A DNA stretch of 64,000 nt. Source: Pseudomonas spelaei (GTDB lineage: Bacteria > Pseudomonadota > Gammaproteobacteria > Pseudomonadales > Pseudomonadaceae). Positions 11,027 to 19,872 of the stretch are shown here, in pieces (positions within the stretch are counted from its first letter, which is position 1; each line of letters opens with the position of its first letter). The stretch is from contig NZ_WNNK01000006.1 of assembly GCF_009724245.1 (NCBI RefSeq), positions 62,001-126,000 on the forward strand. The letters are read 5' to 3'. Made by a program: the position numbers and the translations under genes. The notes under the pieces are model-generated. The model worked only from the letters and a program-made list of their open reading frames with translations. It did not search any database and had not been told where the DNA came from.

Positions 11027-11992
11027 ATGCCGCGAACGCTCATAAGAAAGAACCCCAGTAACTTTAAGACACTGCCACTGTTCGTCGAAGCCACCCCCGA
11101 AGGCCTGAGCTACCAGAGCGTCGGCATGCCGCTCAACTTTGCCCAGACGTTGCAGCGACGCAAACCGGTGACAGTGGCCGATGCCGAACGGTTTTCCCTG
11201 GAACTGGCCAATCTCGGCGTTTCAGTGCGCCTGACCCTGCATTGGCAGAATCGCGATTACTGGGTACTGGTGCGCCAACGTCGGCAGGATCGTGGTGACG
11301 TGGTGCTCAAGCTGATTTCCGGTTACGTCCCGGCCCACGAACTGAACCTGCCGCTGCACACCGCTATCCAGGAAATCGCCGAAGAGTGTCTGTTGGAAAC
11401 CCCGGAAGGCTGGCTCGGCGGTCGCTTCAACGACACCTGGCTGCCGGCGCCCTACTCTTCTGCCCTGCATTACCGAGAAGCCTTGCCGTTTCGCCTGAGC
11501 CCACTATCAGGTGCCGCCCGCCCGGTACGTTGCGCCACCATGCAACTGATCGAACGCCCACGGGCCTATGTGCATTTGCCCACAGCCTCGCTGCAACTGA
11601 TCTATGACTTGCGCCTGGAAGTGCCGAGAGAGGCCAAGTCCTTGAGCCTGTTTCATGTCGATGAGCGGTTGGAGGGCGACCAGTTGGTGGCGCGACTGGA
11701 TCGTCAGCGCCCCGACCTGTACCTGATGCCGCTCAAGGACGGCCAGCCGTGTGCCGAGCTGTATACCTTAAAAAAGGATCAACTCTATCCGGCGAGTACC
11801 CGAGGACTGTACCTGGCAGAAAGCTTTGCCCAGCAGGAGGGCTGGCTGGTACGCGATGAACGGATCCGGTGGAAGGACTGGCTCAGACAACAAGGACTGA
11901 GCACACCCGAGAAGGAATCGAAGCTGAAACAACTGACCGGCAAGGCGCGGCAGATCTTGCGCAAGATGGTGCCGAAGAAGGCAAGCCGATAG
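11027..11992 (+). CDS. Conserved hypothetical protein, possibly Nudix-like
   Basis: A 321-residue soluble protein with no signal peptide. I chose ATG 11027 because AAGGAG lies 6-7 nt upstream; a start 14 codons earlier lacks a ribosome site. A central stretch 'TAIQEIAEECLLETPEGWL' (about residues 110-130) resembles a degenerate Nudix helix, but the full signature is not there and I do not assign hydrolase activity. Orthologues appear at the same place in other pseudomonads (PA4993 position). It is the last gene of the flavoprotein/aldo-keto reductase operon and is convergent with the epimerase. Confidence 0.65.
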   Translation: MPRTLIRKNPSNFKTLPLFVEATPEGLSYQSVGMPLNFAQTLQRRKPVTVADAERFSLELANLGVSVRLTLHWQNRDYWVLVRQRRQDRGDVVLKLISGYVPAHELNLPLHTAIQEIAEECLLETPEGWLGGRFNDTWLPAPYSSALHYREALPFRLSPLSGAARPVRCATMQLIERPRAYVHLPTASLQLIYDLRLEVPREAKSLSLFHVDERLEGDQLVARLDRQRPDLYLMPLKDGQPCAELYTLKKDQLYPASTRGLYLAESFAQQEGWLVRDERIRWKDWLRQQGLSTPEKESKLKQLTGKARQILRKMVPKKASR

Positions 11993-12027
11993 CGGCTGCG
12001 CTCATCGTTCGACACCCTGCCCTTGAG

Positions 12028-12960
12028 TCACAGCTGAAGCAAGCGCGCCAATCCGACTTTCATTGGCGTCGGCTCCGGCAGTTTGAAACTCGCCAACAAA
12101 CGCTGATTGTTCGCCCGTGAGTGACGAATATCCCCCGACCGCGCTGATGTGTAGCTGACAGCCGGCAAGTCGCCAACCACTTCGACCAATGCCTCCAGCA
12201 CCTGCTTGAGTGTAGTGGTCTGGTTCCAGCCGACGTTGATCGCACCTGCCGGGACCTCTTCGGCTTCAATGGCTTGCACCAGCAGGTCCACCAGGTCTCC
12301 CACATACATGAAATCGCGGGTTTGCTCACCATCGCCAAACACAGTGATAGGCAGGCCTTTTTGCGCGCGCTCACTGAAGATGCTGATCACCCCGGAATAG
12401 GGCGAAGAAGGGTCCTGCCGTGGCCCGAAGATATTGAAGAAGCGGAAAATCACCGGCTCCAGACCATGCTGGCGACGATAGAAATCGAAATAGTGCTCGC
12501 TGGCCAGTTTGTCCGAGGCATAAGGCGTCAATGGTGCCTTGGACGTCTCCTCATCAATGGAAGCGCCTTCACCATTGTTGCCATACACCGCCGCACTGGA
12601 GGCAAACACCACACGCTTGACCCCAGCCTCACGCATCGCCTCGCAGACATTCAGGCTACCGATGAAATTGCTCTGGTGCGTGCTGACCGGGTCATCCACC
12701 GACGCCTGTACCGAGGCAACCGCCGCCAGGTGCACCACCGCACAAGCGCCAATGGCCGAGCGAGCAACCAACGCAGCGTCGGCGACATCACCTTCCAGCA
12801 ACTCCACTCGAGCGTTGTCCATGGGCAGGTTACTGCGCTTGCCGGTCGATAAATCATCGAGGATCCGAACGGCGTAGCCCTTCACGAGCAAGGCATCCAC
12901 CAGGTGCGAGCCAATAAAACCAGCACCGCCGGTGATCAGAACAAGGGGGGCATCAGCCAT
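12028..12960 (-). CDS. NAD-dependent sugar epimerase/dehydratase (extended SDR)
   Basis: A 310-residue cytosolic enzyme with the Rossmann motif GGAGFIGSH (residues 10-18), catalytic Ser in 'VVFASSAAVYG' and the YxxxK pair in 'TPYASDKLASE'. The 'RFFNIFGPRQDP' and 'VFGDGEQTRDFMYV' blocks place it with GalE/WbpP-like nucleotide-sugar 4-epimerases. The substrate (UDP-Glc, UDP-GlcNAc or UDP-GalNAc) cannot be fixed. It lies 14 bp downstream of hldE, inside an LPS gene set, so a role in supplying a sugar for LPS core or O-antigen is likely. Confidence 0.85.
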   Translation of the reverse strand: MADAPLVLITGGAGFIGSHLVDALLVKGYAVRILDDLSTGKRSNLPMDNARVELLEGDVADAALVARSAIGACAVVHLAAVASVQASVDDPVSTHQSNFIGSLNVCEAMREAGVKRVVFASSAAVYGNNGEGASIDEETSKAPLTPYASDKLASEHYFDFYRRQHGLEPVIFRFFNIFGPRQDPSSPYSGVISIFSERAQKGLPITVFGDGEQTRDFMYVGDLVDLLVQAIEAEEVPAGAINVGWNQTTTLKQVLEALVEVVGDLPAVSYTSARSGDIRHSRANNQRLLASFKLPEPTPMKVGLARLLQL

Positions 12961-12974
12961 ATCGGTAAAACCTA

Positions 12975-14405
12975 TTAAGTAACGTCATTGCTGCGGATTT
13001 TTTCGACAATCGCCGTGGTCGAGCTGTTTTCCACCAGCCCCAGCACTTTGACCTTGCCGCCATAGGCATTGACGATATCGCCACCGACGACCTGGTCGAC
13101 GGAGTAATCGCCGCCCTTGACCAGTACGTCCGGCTTGACCTGGGCCAACAGATTTTCCGGAGTTCCCTCGGAGAAGCTGATCACCCAGTCCACTGCGCCC
13201 AACCCCGCCAGCACCGCCATACGCCGATCAACACTATTGATCGGCCGACCCGGGCCTTTCAGGCGACTGACCGAAGCGTCGTCGTTGACCGCGACGATCA
13301 AGCGATCGCCCTGAGCGCGCGCCTGCTCCAGGTAGGTCACGTGACCGGCATGGAGAATGTCGAAACAGCCGTTGGTGAAAACAATGCTTTCGTTATGGGC
13401 ACGGGCATCGTCGACCGCCAGCAGCAACTGCTCCAGGCCCAGCACACCTCGCTCCGAACCTTCTTCACGCTGGATCGCGCGGCGCAGCTCTGGGGCACTG
13501 ATGGCCGCCGTACCCAGCTTGCCGACCACGATACCCGCCGCCAGATTGGCCAGGGCCACGGCATGGGGCAGCTCTTCACCGGCAGCAATCGCAGCCGCCA
13601 AGGTGGAAATCACTGTATCGCCAGCACCGGTGACATCAAATACTTCACGAGCCCGCGCAGGCAGGTGCATGGCCGGGTGATCAGGACGCAACAGGGTCAT
13701 ACCGTGTTCACCACGGGTCACCAGCAGGGCGCCCAGGTCGAGATCGGCCATGAGTTTTGCACCCTTGGTCACCAGTTCGTGCTCATCGACACAACCGCCA
13801 ACAATGGTTTCAAACTCGCTGAGGTTTGGCGTGATCAGGCTGGCGCCCCGATAAATCGAGAAGTCCTTGCCCTTGGGATCGGCCAGCACCGGAATGCCCC
13901 GGGCCTTGGCGGCCTGGATCAGCATCTGGTGATTCTTCAAGGCGCCTTTGCCGTAGTCGGACAATACCAGCACCTTGATACCTTCCAACAACTCATCGAC
14001 CTGGGCAGCAAGGGCCAGGGCGTCAGTCGCGAAGGGCTCTTCAAAATCGATACGCAGCAGTTGCTGGTGACGGCTCATGACCCGCAGCTTGACGATGGTC
14101 GGCTGATGGGCAATACGCTGGAACAGCGCACGCACACCGGCACCACGCAGGCTGTTGGCCAGGCTGTCGGCGGCTTCGTCGTCACCCGTCACACCCACCA
14201 GGGAGGCGGGGGCGCCGAGAGCGGCAATATTGAGGGCAACGTTGGCAGCGCCGCCTGGGCGGTCTTCGATTTGCTCGACCTTGACTACCGGTACCGGTGC
14301 CTCAGGGGAAATCCGTGAGGTACCGCCATGCCAGTAACGGTCGAGCATGACATCGCCGACCACCAAGACAGGGGCTTGATCGAATCGCGGCATGGACAAC
14401 TTCAT
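12975..14405 (-). CDS. hldE: Bifunctional heptose 7-phosphate kinase / heptose 1-phosphate adenylyltransferase
   Basis: A 476-residue cytosolic enzyme for ADP-heptose synthesis, the donor for inner-core heptoses. The N-terminal ribokinase-like domain (about 1-320) shows 'RPGGAANVALNIAALG' and the anion-hole motif 'DVTGAGDTV'. The C-terminal nucleotidyltransferase domain (about 345-476) carries 'TNGCFDILHAGHVTYL' with the HxGH motif. The start MKLSMPRFDQ is the one seen in pseudomonads; an ATG six codons upstream is less likely. In P. aeruginosa hldE directly follows msbA, whereas here cysC and a sulfotransferase gene intervene. Confidence 0.97.
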   Translation of the reverse strand: MKLSMPRFDQAPVLVVGDVMLDRYWHGGTSRISPEAPVPVVKVEQIEDRPGGAANVALNIAALGAPASLVGVTGDDEAADSLANSLRGAGVRALFQRIAHQPTIVKLRVMSRHQQLLRIDFEEPFATDALALAAQVDELLEGIKVLVLSDYGKGALKNHQMLIQAAKARGIPVLADPKGKDFSIYRGASLITPNLSEFETIVGGCVDEHELVTKGAKLMADLDLGALLVTRGEHGMTLLRPDHPAMHLPARAREVFDVTGAGDTVISTLAAAIAAGEELPHAVALANLAAGIVVGKLGTAAISAPELRRAIQREEGSERGVLGLEQLLLAVDDARAHNESIVFTNGCFDILHAGHVTYLEQARAQGDRLIVAVNDDASVSRLKGPGRPINSVDRRMAVLAGLGAVDWVISFSEGTPENLLAQVKPDVLVKGGDYSVDQVVGGDIVNAYGGKVKVLGLVENSSTTAIVEKIRSNDVT

Positions 14406-14508
14406 GGAGCAACCCACATACAAAATGAACAGGGGCGCGATATTACCACAGGGTGAGCGCTGGCTCGTTCGACAGCTTTACCTGCGATGTATCACGCCCT
14501 TTGCCTGA

Positions 14509-15117
14509 TCATTTTTCGAACAGACTGCTCAAGATATGCTGAACGGCATCCGCCAATTCGAACTCGTCGGTATTGACTTCACAATCGGCCTGATGCGGCG
14601 CCTCGTACGGGCTGTCCAGACCGGTGAAGTCCTTGATGCGCCCTTGCAAGGCAGCCTGGTACAAGCCTTTCGGGTCGCGCCGCGCACAGATGCTGAACGG
14701 CGTACTGACGTAAATTTCGAAAAACTGCCCAGGGCCGAACAGCGCTTTGGCGACAGCCCGATCAACACTGAACGGTGAGATGGCGGAAACAATCACGATC
14801 AATCCAGCATCCACCATCAGGCGTGCGACTTCGCCAATACGGCGGATGTTCTCCTTACGTGCCTCATTGCCCATCCCTAGGTCATTGCATAACCCCGTGC
14901 GCAAGTTGTCGCCATCGAGCACAAAGGTATGGCGCCCTTGCTCATTGAGCTTCACCTCCAGCGCATTGGCCAGGGTCGATTTTCCGGCTCCGGACAATCC
15001 CGTCAGCCACAAGCAGCAGGGCTGCTGATGTTTGATGGCTGCACGAGCGGCCACTGACAGCGACAACGCAAAGGGGCGAATAGAGGCAAAGCCGACTGAC
15101 GAGGACACATTATTCAT
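14509..15117 (-). CDS. cysC: Stand-alone adenylylsulfate (APS) kinase
   Basis: A 202-residue cytosolic kinase making PAPS from APS and ATP. It has the P-loop GLSGAGKST, 'VLDGDNLRTGL', 'AISPFSVDRAVA' and 'RDPKGLYQAALQGRIKDFTG', all as in authentic CysC. Pseudomonads reduce APS directly for cysteine synthesis, so PAPS is mainly needed for sulfotransfer. The start ATG at 15117 overlaps the end of a sulfotransferase gene by 8 bp, making the two translationally coupled. The pair looks like a dedicated sulfate-activation/transfer unit for a cell-surface sugar. The enzyme assignment is strong; the LPS link is inference from position. Confidence 0.93.
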   Translation of the reverse strand: MNNVSSSVGFASIRPFALSLSVAARAAIKHQQPCCLWLTGLSGAGKSTLANALEVKLNEQGRHTFVLDGDNLRTGLCNDLGMGNEARKENIRRIGEVARLMVDAGLIVIVSAISPFSVDRAVAKALFGPGQFFEIYVSTPFSICARRDPKGLYQAALQGRIKDFTGLDSPYEAPHQADCEVNTDEFELADAVQHILSSLFEK

Positions 15118-15814
15118 AACCCAGGAGCTCGTAATCACGTTGATAGACACGCCTGACCAGGCGTCGCGTGCGCAAGGAGCAAAAATCCCTGACAGGTTCC
15201 GGACGACGCTCAATGGAACCATTTAGATGAGGCAGGGCTGACGCAACACCCAGGCGTTCGCACAGGTGCTGGAAATCTCGATCCAGATATTCCTGACGAC
15301 CGATGAAGTCCATCGCCATGTGCCCCATGGAGTCCACCAGGAAGTCGGTCTGCGGAGCAAAGTGAAGTTGGCGCCGCACGTTTTCCGGGTGCAGCCAGCG
15401 CGCGACAAAATCGTCGAAATCCCGATAGCTGGACACCAACACCTGGGCCTGATGGTCACGGGTACCCAGGTGGTTGCCCCGCAAAAAGGCATAGGCAGAG
15501 TAGGCACGTTCCAGAGGGTCACGAACGAAGGTGAACTTGAGGCTGCGCGAGTACTGCTCAGGAAACTGCTGCTGGTACCAGTACAGCGGCAAATGCCCCG
15601 GCCTCCAGTTATCGAAGAGTGCGGAGCAGACGCTGCTGCCAGCGCACTTGGGGACATGGATGAACACGCATGCATGCCGCCGAAAAGACTCCGGAAACGC
15701 TACGCCCGCAGACATGGACTTGTTCACGGCTTGGCGATCAACCACCGACAAGCGTGCCAACAGGAAGGCCCTTTGAGGTTTTGGAAGTAGCTTCCAGAGA
15801 ATACGTTGCAACAT
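15110..15814 (-). CDS. Carbohydrate sulfotransferase family protein
   Basis: A protein of about 234 residues of the sulfotransferase-2-like group. The 5'-phosphosulfate-binding loop is 'VFIHVPKCAGSSV' (about residues 50-62) and the 3'-phosphate-binding segment is 'FTFVRDPLERAYSAYAF' (about 95-111). Together these are the two PAPS contacts expected. There is no signal peptide, so it should act in the cytosol on a lipid-linked or nucleotide-sugar-built glycan before export. It overlaps cysC and sits between msbA and hldE. The acceptor is unknown; LPS core or O-antigen is the simplest guess. Start: ATG 15814, or GTG 15826; neither has a good Shine-Dalgarno. Confidence 0.85.
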   Translation of the reverse strand: MLQRILWKLLPKPQRAFLLARLSVVDRQAVNKSMSAGVAFPESFRRHACVFIHVPKCAGSSVCSALFDNWRPGHLPLYWYQQQFPEQYSRSLKFTFVRDPLERAYSAYAFLRGNHLGTRDHQAQVLVSSYRDFDDFVARWLHPENVRRQLHFAPQTDFLVDSMGHMAMDFIGRQEYLDRDFQHLCERLGVASALPHLNGSIERRPEPVRDFCSLRTRRLVRRVYQRDYELLGYE

Positions 15815-15894
15815 CCCATTACCCACGCGAGAGGGTTAACCCAATCGTTCGTTATCAAGATCGTGGGACCAACATAACAAACGAAGGGCGGGGA

Positions 15895-15922
15895 ATTATT
15901 TGGCGTTGGTCAAGTGTGTAAA
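15895..15922 (-). promoter_or_regulatory. Candidate promoter for the sulfotransferase-cysC unit
   Basis: On the minus strand TTTACA (15922-15917), a 16-bp spacer and AATAAT (15900-15895) form a plausible sigma-70 promoter about 80 nt upstream of the sulfotransferase start, inside the 172-bp gap after msbA. It suggests that this unit can be transcribed independently of msbA. Confidence 0.4.
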
Positions 15923-15968
15923 GATGCGGATACAAAGCCTCAGAGCGCGTTGCGCGTCCTGGAGGATG

Positions 15969-15999
15969 ACGGGGTGATTAGGCTCACCCCGTTTTTTTT
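15969..15999 (+). terminator. Intrinsic terminator pointing rightward, with no annotated gene in front
   Basis: Perfect 9-bp stem ACGGGGTGA (15969-15977) / TCACCCCGT (15984-15992), loop TTAGGC, followed by T8 (15992-15999). The T-tract is on the plus strand. All genes for 3.9 kb to the left are on the minus strand, so a plus-strand transcript would have to begin in the 15827-15968 gap or be antisense. In the minus direction (msbA) it has no U-tract. Confidence 0.7.
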
Positions 16000-17804
16000 C
16001 AAACGATATCGACAGCCGTCGGCGCGTCCAGTCCCATGGCGTTCAGGCGCGCGTAGTAGCCGTTCTGTGCCAGCAGCTCTGCATGGGTCCCACGCTCGAC
16101 AATCTGTCCTTGGTCCATGACCAGGATCAGATCCGCCTTCTCGATAGTCGACAAGCGGTGAGCAATCACCAGGGTCGTGCGGCCTTTCATGACCTTGTCC
16201 AATGCGGCTTGAATGTGGCGCTCGGACTCGGTATCCAACGCCGATGTCGCCTCATCGAGGATCAACAACGGGGCGTTTTTCAGCAGGGCACGTGCGATCG
16301 CCAGCCTTTGCCGCTGGCCGCCCGACAACAGCACGCCATTCTCGCCAACCTGGGTGTCGAGGCCCTGGGGTAATTGCGCAATGAAGTCCATGGCGAAGGC
16401 ATCGGTGGCGGCCTTCTCGATATCCTCGCGAGGCGCGTCCGCCAGGTCACCGTAGGCAATATTGTTCGCCACGGTGTCACTGAACAAGGTCACATGCTGA
16501 GTAACCTGGGCAATATGCTTGCGCAGGTTCAGCAGGCGGAAGTCTTCCACCTCGGTGCCATCCAGAAGAATTTCACCCTTGTCATGATGGTAGAAACGCG
16601 GAATCAGGTTGGCCAATGTGGACTTGCCACTGCCGGAGCGCCCCACCAATGCCACCATCTTTCCAGGCTCGACGCTGAAGCTGATGTCGTTGAGCACTTG
16701 GCGCTCGGTGCCTGGGTAGGTGAAGCTCAGGTTACGAATTTCAAGGTGCCCAGTGACAGCGTCCAGCTCAACGGTGCCGCGATCGACCTCTGGCTCTTCG
16801 TCCAGCTGTTCGAAAATGCTCTCGGCCCCTGCAACGCCTTTCTGGATGGTCGAGCTGACTTCCGACAACTGCCGGATCGGCTTGGGCAGCAAACCCGCCA
16901 AGGTGATGTAGGCGATCATGTCGCCCGCCGAAGCATCGCCACGCAAATAGAGCGCCAGGAACATCAGGACAGCCATCGCGCTGTAAATCACCAGCTGCAA
17001 CATCGGTGTATAAATCGCACCGGTGCGGGTCATGCGCAATTGCTTGTCGGTATTGCCTTGGCTGGCGTTGAGGAAACGCTTCTGCTCGTAGACTTCACCG
17101 CCGAAGCTGCGCACGACGCGGTAACCCTGGATGGTTTCCGAAGCGACGTGGGTCACGTCGCCCATCGCCACCTGGATTTTCTTGCTTTGCTTGCGGAATT
17201 TTTTGCTGGCCGTGCTGACCATGACGGCGATCAACGGAAGAATGGCGACCATCACCAGCGTCAGGCGCCAGTTCATGATCAGCAGCGAGGCGAACAGGAA
17301 TACGACGGTCATGCCCTCACGGATAACGACCTTGATCGCATCCGTCGCCGCCCCGGTGACCATGGTGACGTTGAAGGTAATGCGGGAGATCAAATGCCCC
17401 GAGTTGTGCTGGTCAAAGTAACGGTTGGGCAATACCAGCAGGTTGTTGAACAACTGCACCCGCAGGTCATGCACCAGCCCGAGGGACACCTTGGCCAGGA
17501 AGTAGTTGCCCAGGAAAGAACCCAGGCCCTGCCAGGCGGCAATCAGCACGATCAACAAAGGCACAGCCTGCAGCAACCGCAAGTCACGCAGGTAAGGCAC
17601 CGAGGGAAATAGCGCGGCCTGGGGGTTTGACAGGCCATCGACGAAATACTTGAGGATGTATCCAAGCATCGGCTGGGTCGAAGCGAAAATCAGAAACCCG
17701 ACGATACTGATGATAAACAGCCCCACGTAAGGCCGGACATAGCCGAGCAAACGGAAGTAGATTTTCAAGCTCGATGGGTCGGCGCTGGGACTGGAGTTGG
17801 TCAT
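15999..17804 (-). CDS. msbA: Lipid A-core ABC transporter, permease/ATPase
   Basis: A 601-residue inner-membrane half-transporter that flips lipid A-core to the periplasmic leaflet. The N-terminal transmembrane domain (about 1-330, six helices) contains 'NRYFDQHNSGHLISRITFNV'. The ATPase domain carries Walker A GRSGSGKST, signature LSGGQRQR, Walker B LLILDEATSALD and the H-loop 'VIAHRLST'. The length matches Pseudomonas MsbA. It is divergent from the waaL-kinase gene, with about 155 bp between, and upstream of the sulfotransferase-cysC-hldE set. Confidence 0.96.
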   Translation of the reverse strand: MTNSSPSADPSSLKIYFRLLGYVRPYVGLFIISIVGFLIFASTQPMLGYILKYFVDGLSNPQAALFPSVPYLRDLRLLQAVPLLIVLIAAWQGLGSFLGNYFLAKVSLGLVHDLRVQLFNNLLVLPNRYFDQHNSGHLISRITFNVTMVTGAATDAIKVVIREGMTVVFLFASLLIMNWRLTLVMVAILPLIAVMVSTASKKFRKQSKKIQVAMGDVTHVASETIQGYRVVRSFGGEVYEQKRFLNASQGNTDKQLRMTRTGAIYTPMLQLVIYSAMAVLMFLALYLRGDASAGDMIAYITLAGLLPKPIRQLSEVSSTIQKGVAGAESIFEQLDEEPEVDRGTVELDAVTGHLEIRNLSFTYPGTERQVLNDISFSVEPGKMVALVGRSGSGKSTLANLIPRFYHHDKGEILLDGTEVEDFRLLNLRKHIAQVTQHVTLFSDTVANNIAYGDLADAPREDIEKAATDAFAMDFIAQLPQGLDTQVGENGVLLSGGQRQRLAIARALLKNAPLLILDEATSALDTESERHIQAALDKVMKGRTTLVIAHRLSTIEKADLILVMDQGQIVERGTHAELLAQNGYYARLNAMGLDAPTAVDIV

Positions 17805-17959
17805 ATCACGCGAAAGTCGTTGGAAAGGACGCAGACTTTAGCACAGCTTCCCTGCCGGACCGGCACCAGCGAAGGACGCTAAAGCGCGAACCTGATAAAC
17901 GACAGTGCACACCCATTACCGTTATGATGGCCACTCATCCCGGCGACGAATTTCAAAGC

Positions 17960-19804
17960 ATGCACCTCAGCGGCCTAAAAAATACCCCTTATCGAGTCTT
18001 CGACTTCATTTGCCTCTGGATCCTCCCAGCCGGCTTTTTCATGCTGTTGTGCGGTCTTTTTTTCCTGCCGGACCGTAGTGTTCTGCACAAATTTTATTAT
18101 GGTCTGTTTAGTATCCCGGCCTTGATTGCCCTGCTGCTACGACCCCGAGATTTCAAAGAACTGCTACGTGAACCTATTTTCATTGCCCTGATTCTGTTTA
18201 TCGCCTGGGCACTCACGAGCCTGATATGGAGCCCGCAAACCGAGGGTTTCCTGGGTGAGTTAAAACCTCCGCTGCATGGACTGTTTCTCTTTGTCGGTTG
18301 TTTTCTGCTGATTCGCCACCGTGAAGACCTGCTGCGTCCGCTGTTGTTTGGAGCGGCTATCGTGGCCCTCGCCTTTACACTCAAAGACCTTTATCTCTTT
18401 GCCCGGGGCTTTGTCCCGGTACTGCGAATGGTCGGCGGCGGCGCGTTTGACAACCCCCTCTTGAGCTCCCATCTGTTTGGTTTTTTCTGCGTCTACTGGC
18501 TCAGCCTGAGCATGACCTGTCGACGCATGCCTCTACTCTGGCTCAGCCTTCCGGCTGGGGCGATCATGTTTGCAGCAATGCTTGCCACCGGCTCAAGGAC
18601 CCCTTTGGTAGCCCTGATCCTGGCAGCTCTGTGGATCAGCATGAACTGCTGGAACCGCAGGTCACTGGCACTGGTCAGTACTATGGTTATCGGCGGCATT
18701 GCCATTGCCGAGCTGCTCTCGCAAATGTTAATCGAGCGAGGCAGCTCCTATCGCTTTGAAATTTGGCAAATTGCACTGCACAAAATTGCCGAAAGCCCGT
18801 GGATTGGCCAGGGCTTCGATGCCCCCTTTGGTGTTTCACCTGACGGCATTGGTTACATCCTCGAGGAGCCCCATAGCTTTGCCCTGGGCGTGCTTTATTA
18901 CGTGGGTATCATCGGCTTTTTACCGTGGGTGTTCATGCAGTTCAAAGGCTTGCTGACCTGCTGGCAATATCGCGTACACCCCCTGTTTATTCTGGCTTCG
19001 ACGTGGCTGGCCTACGGTATCGGCGCGGGTCTCACCGAAGGCGGCGGAATTCTTTCACGCCCCAAGGAACACTGGTTTCTCTTGCCAATCCCCTTGGCAC
19101 TGATCGTAGCACTGTCGATCAGTGCCAAGGCCAAACGACTGCTGACTCAGCCTGTGCAGGCTCTGGACCGTTCAGCCGCTGAAGACATGATGATCGATGC
19201 CCAGGTGATCGAAGCCGACGGACTGGGCCCAAAAGTCCTTCAACTGAAGGACGGCAGCTTTCTAAAACTGTTCCGCCGCCGCCGCTTCTACACCTCCGGC
19301 AGCTACAACCCTTATTCACAGCGCTTTGCCGCCAATTGCCAGCGCCTTCGCGAACTGGGTATAACGACACCTGAAGTACAGGCCCTTTATGACCTGCACG
19401 ACGGGAGTAACGCCGTGCAATACCACCCATTGAGTGGCCAGACACTTCGTCACGTACTCGCATCGGCCAGCCCGGCCGAGCGTCAGGAACATGTGAGAAA
19501 GTTCGGCGAATTCATGGCCCAGCTACACGAACAAGGCATCTACTTCCGTTCGCTGCACTTGGGCAATGTGCTGGTACTTGAAGGCGGCGGGTTCGGCTTG
19601 ATTGATCTGGCCGACATGCGGATTTATCCCTCATCGCTGAGCCTCTCCCTGCGCCAGCGCAACCTGCGCCATATGCAGCGCTATGACGAAGACCGCGCCT
19701 GGCTCTTCGACGAGCATCTGCAGGCGCTACTTAAGGGCTATGGCATGAAGGCATCGAAGCAAGCAGTTGAATGCCTGCAGAAACAAATCCAGTTGACTCA
19801 CTAG
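17960..19804 (+). CDS. waaL: O-antigen ligase fused to a C-terminal kinase-like domain
   Basis: About 614 residues. Residues ~15-400 form a polytopic membrane domain of the Wzy_C/O-antigen ligase family, with the large periplasmic loop segment 'RFEIWQIALHKIAESPWIGQGFD' and 'PHSFALGVLYYVG'. This should join O-polysaccharide to lipid A-core in the periplasm. Residues ~410-614 resemble an aminoglycoside-phosphotransferase/LPS-kinase fold ('LKLFRRRRFYTSGSYNPYS', 'LHLGNVLVLEGGGFGLIDLADMR'). The usual catalytic HxD is FRS here, so activity is doubtful. In P. aeruginosa these appear as two genes (PA4999 waaL, PA4998). I use ATG 17960; ATGs at 17924 and 17927 are alternatives, and 17923-17928 itself looks like a -10 box (TATGAT). 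Confidence 0.85.
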   Translation: MHLSGLKNTPYRVFDFICLWILPAGFFMLLCGLFFLPDRSVLHKFYYGLFSIPALIALLLRPRDFKELLREPIFIALILFIAWALTSLIWSPQTEGFLGELKPPLHGLFLFVGCFLLIRHREDLLRPLLFGAAIVALAFTLKDLYLFARGFVPVLRMVGGGAFDNPLLSSHLFGFFCVYWLSLSMTCRRMPLLWLSLPAGAIMFAAMLATGSRTPLVALILAALWISMNCWNRRSLALVSTMVIGGIAIAELLSQMLIERGSSYRFEIWQIALHKIAESPWIGQGFDAPFGVSPDGIGYILEEPHSFALGVLYYVGIIGFLPWVFMQFKGLLTCWQYRVHPLFILASTWLAYGIGAGLTEGGGILSRPKEHWFLLPIPLALIVALSISAKAKRLLTQPVQALDRSAAEDMMIDAQVIEADGLGPKVLQLKDGSFLKLFRRRRFYTSGSYNPYSQRFAANCQRLRELGITTPEVQALYDLHDGSNAVQYHPLSGQTLRHVLASASPAERQEHVRKFGEFMAQLHEQGIYFRSLHLGNVLVLEGGGFGLIDLADMRIYPSSLSLSLRQRNLRHMQRYDEDRAWLFDEHLQALLKGYGMKASKQAVECLQKQIQLTH

Positions 19805-19872
19805 CGCAGCCAGTCAGCCAGGCGCTTGCAGATGCAGGCGCCGACGAAACCGCCAGCACCCACTCAACAGCC

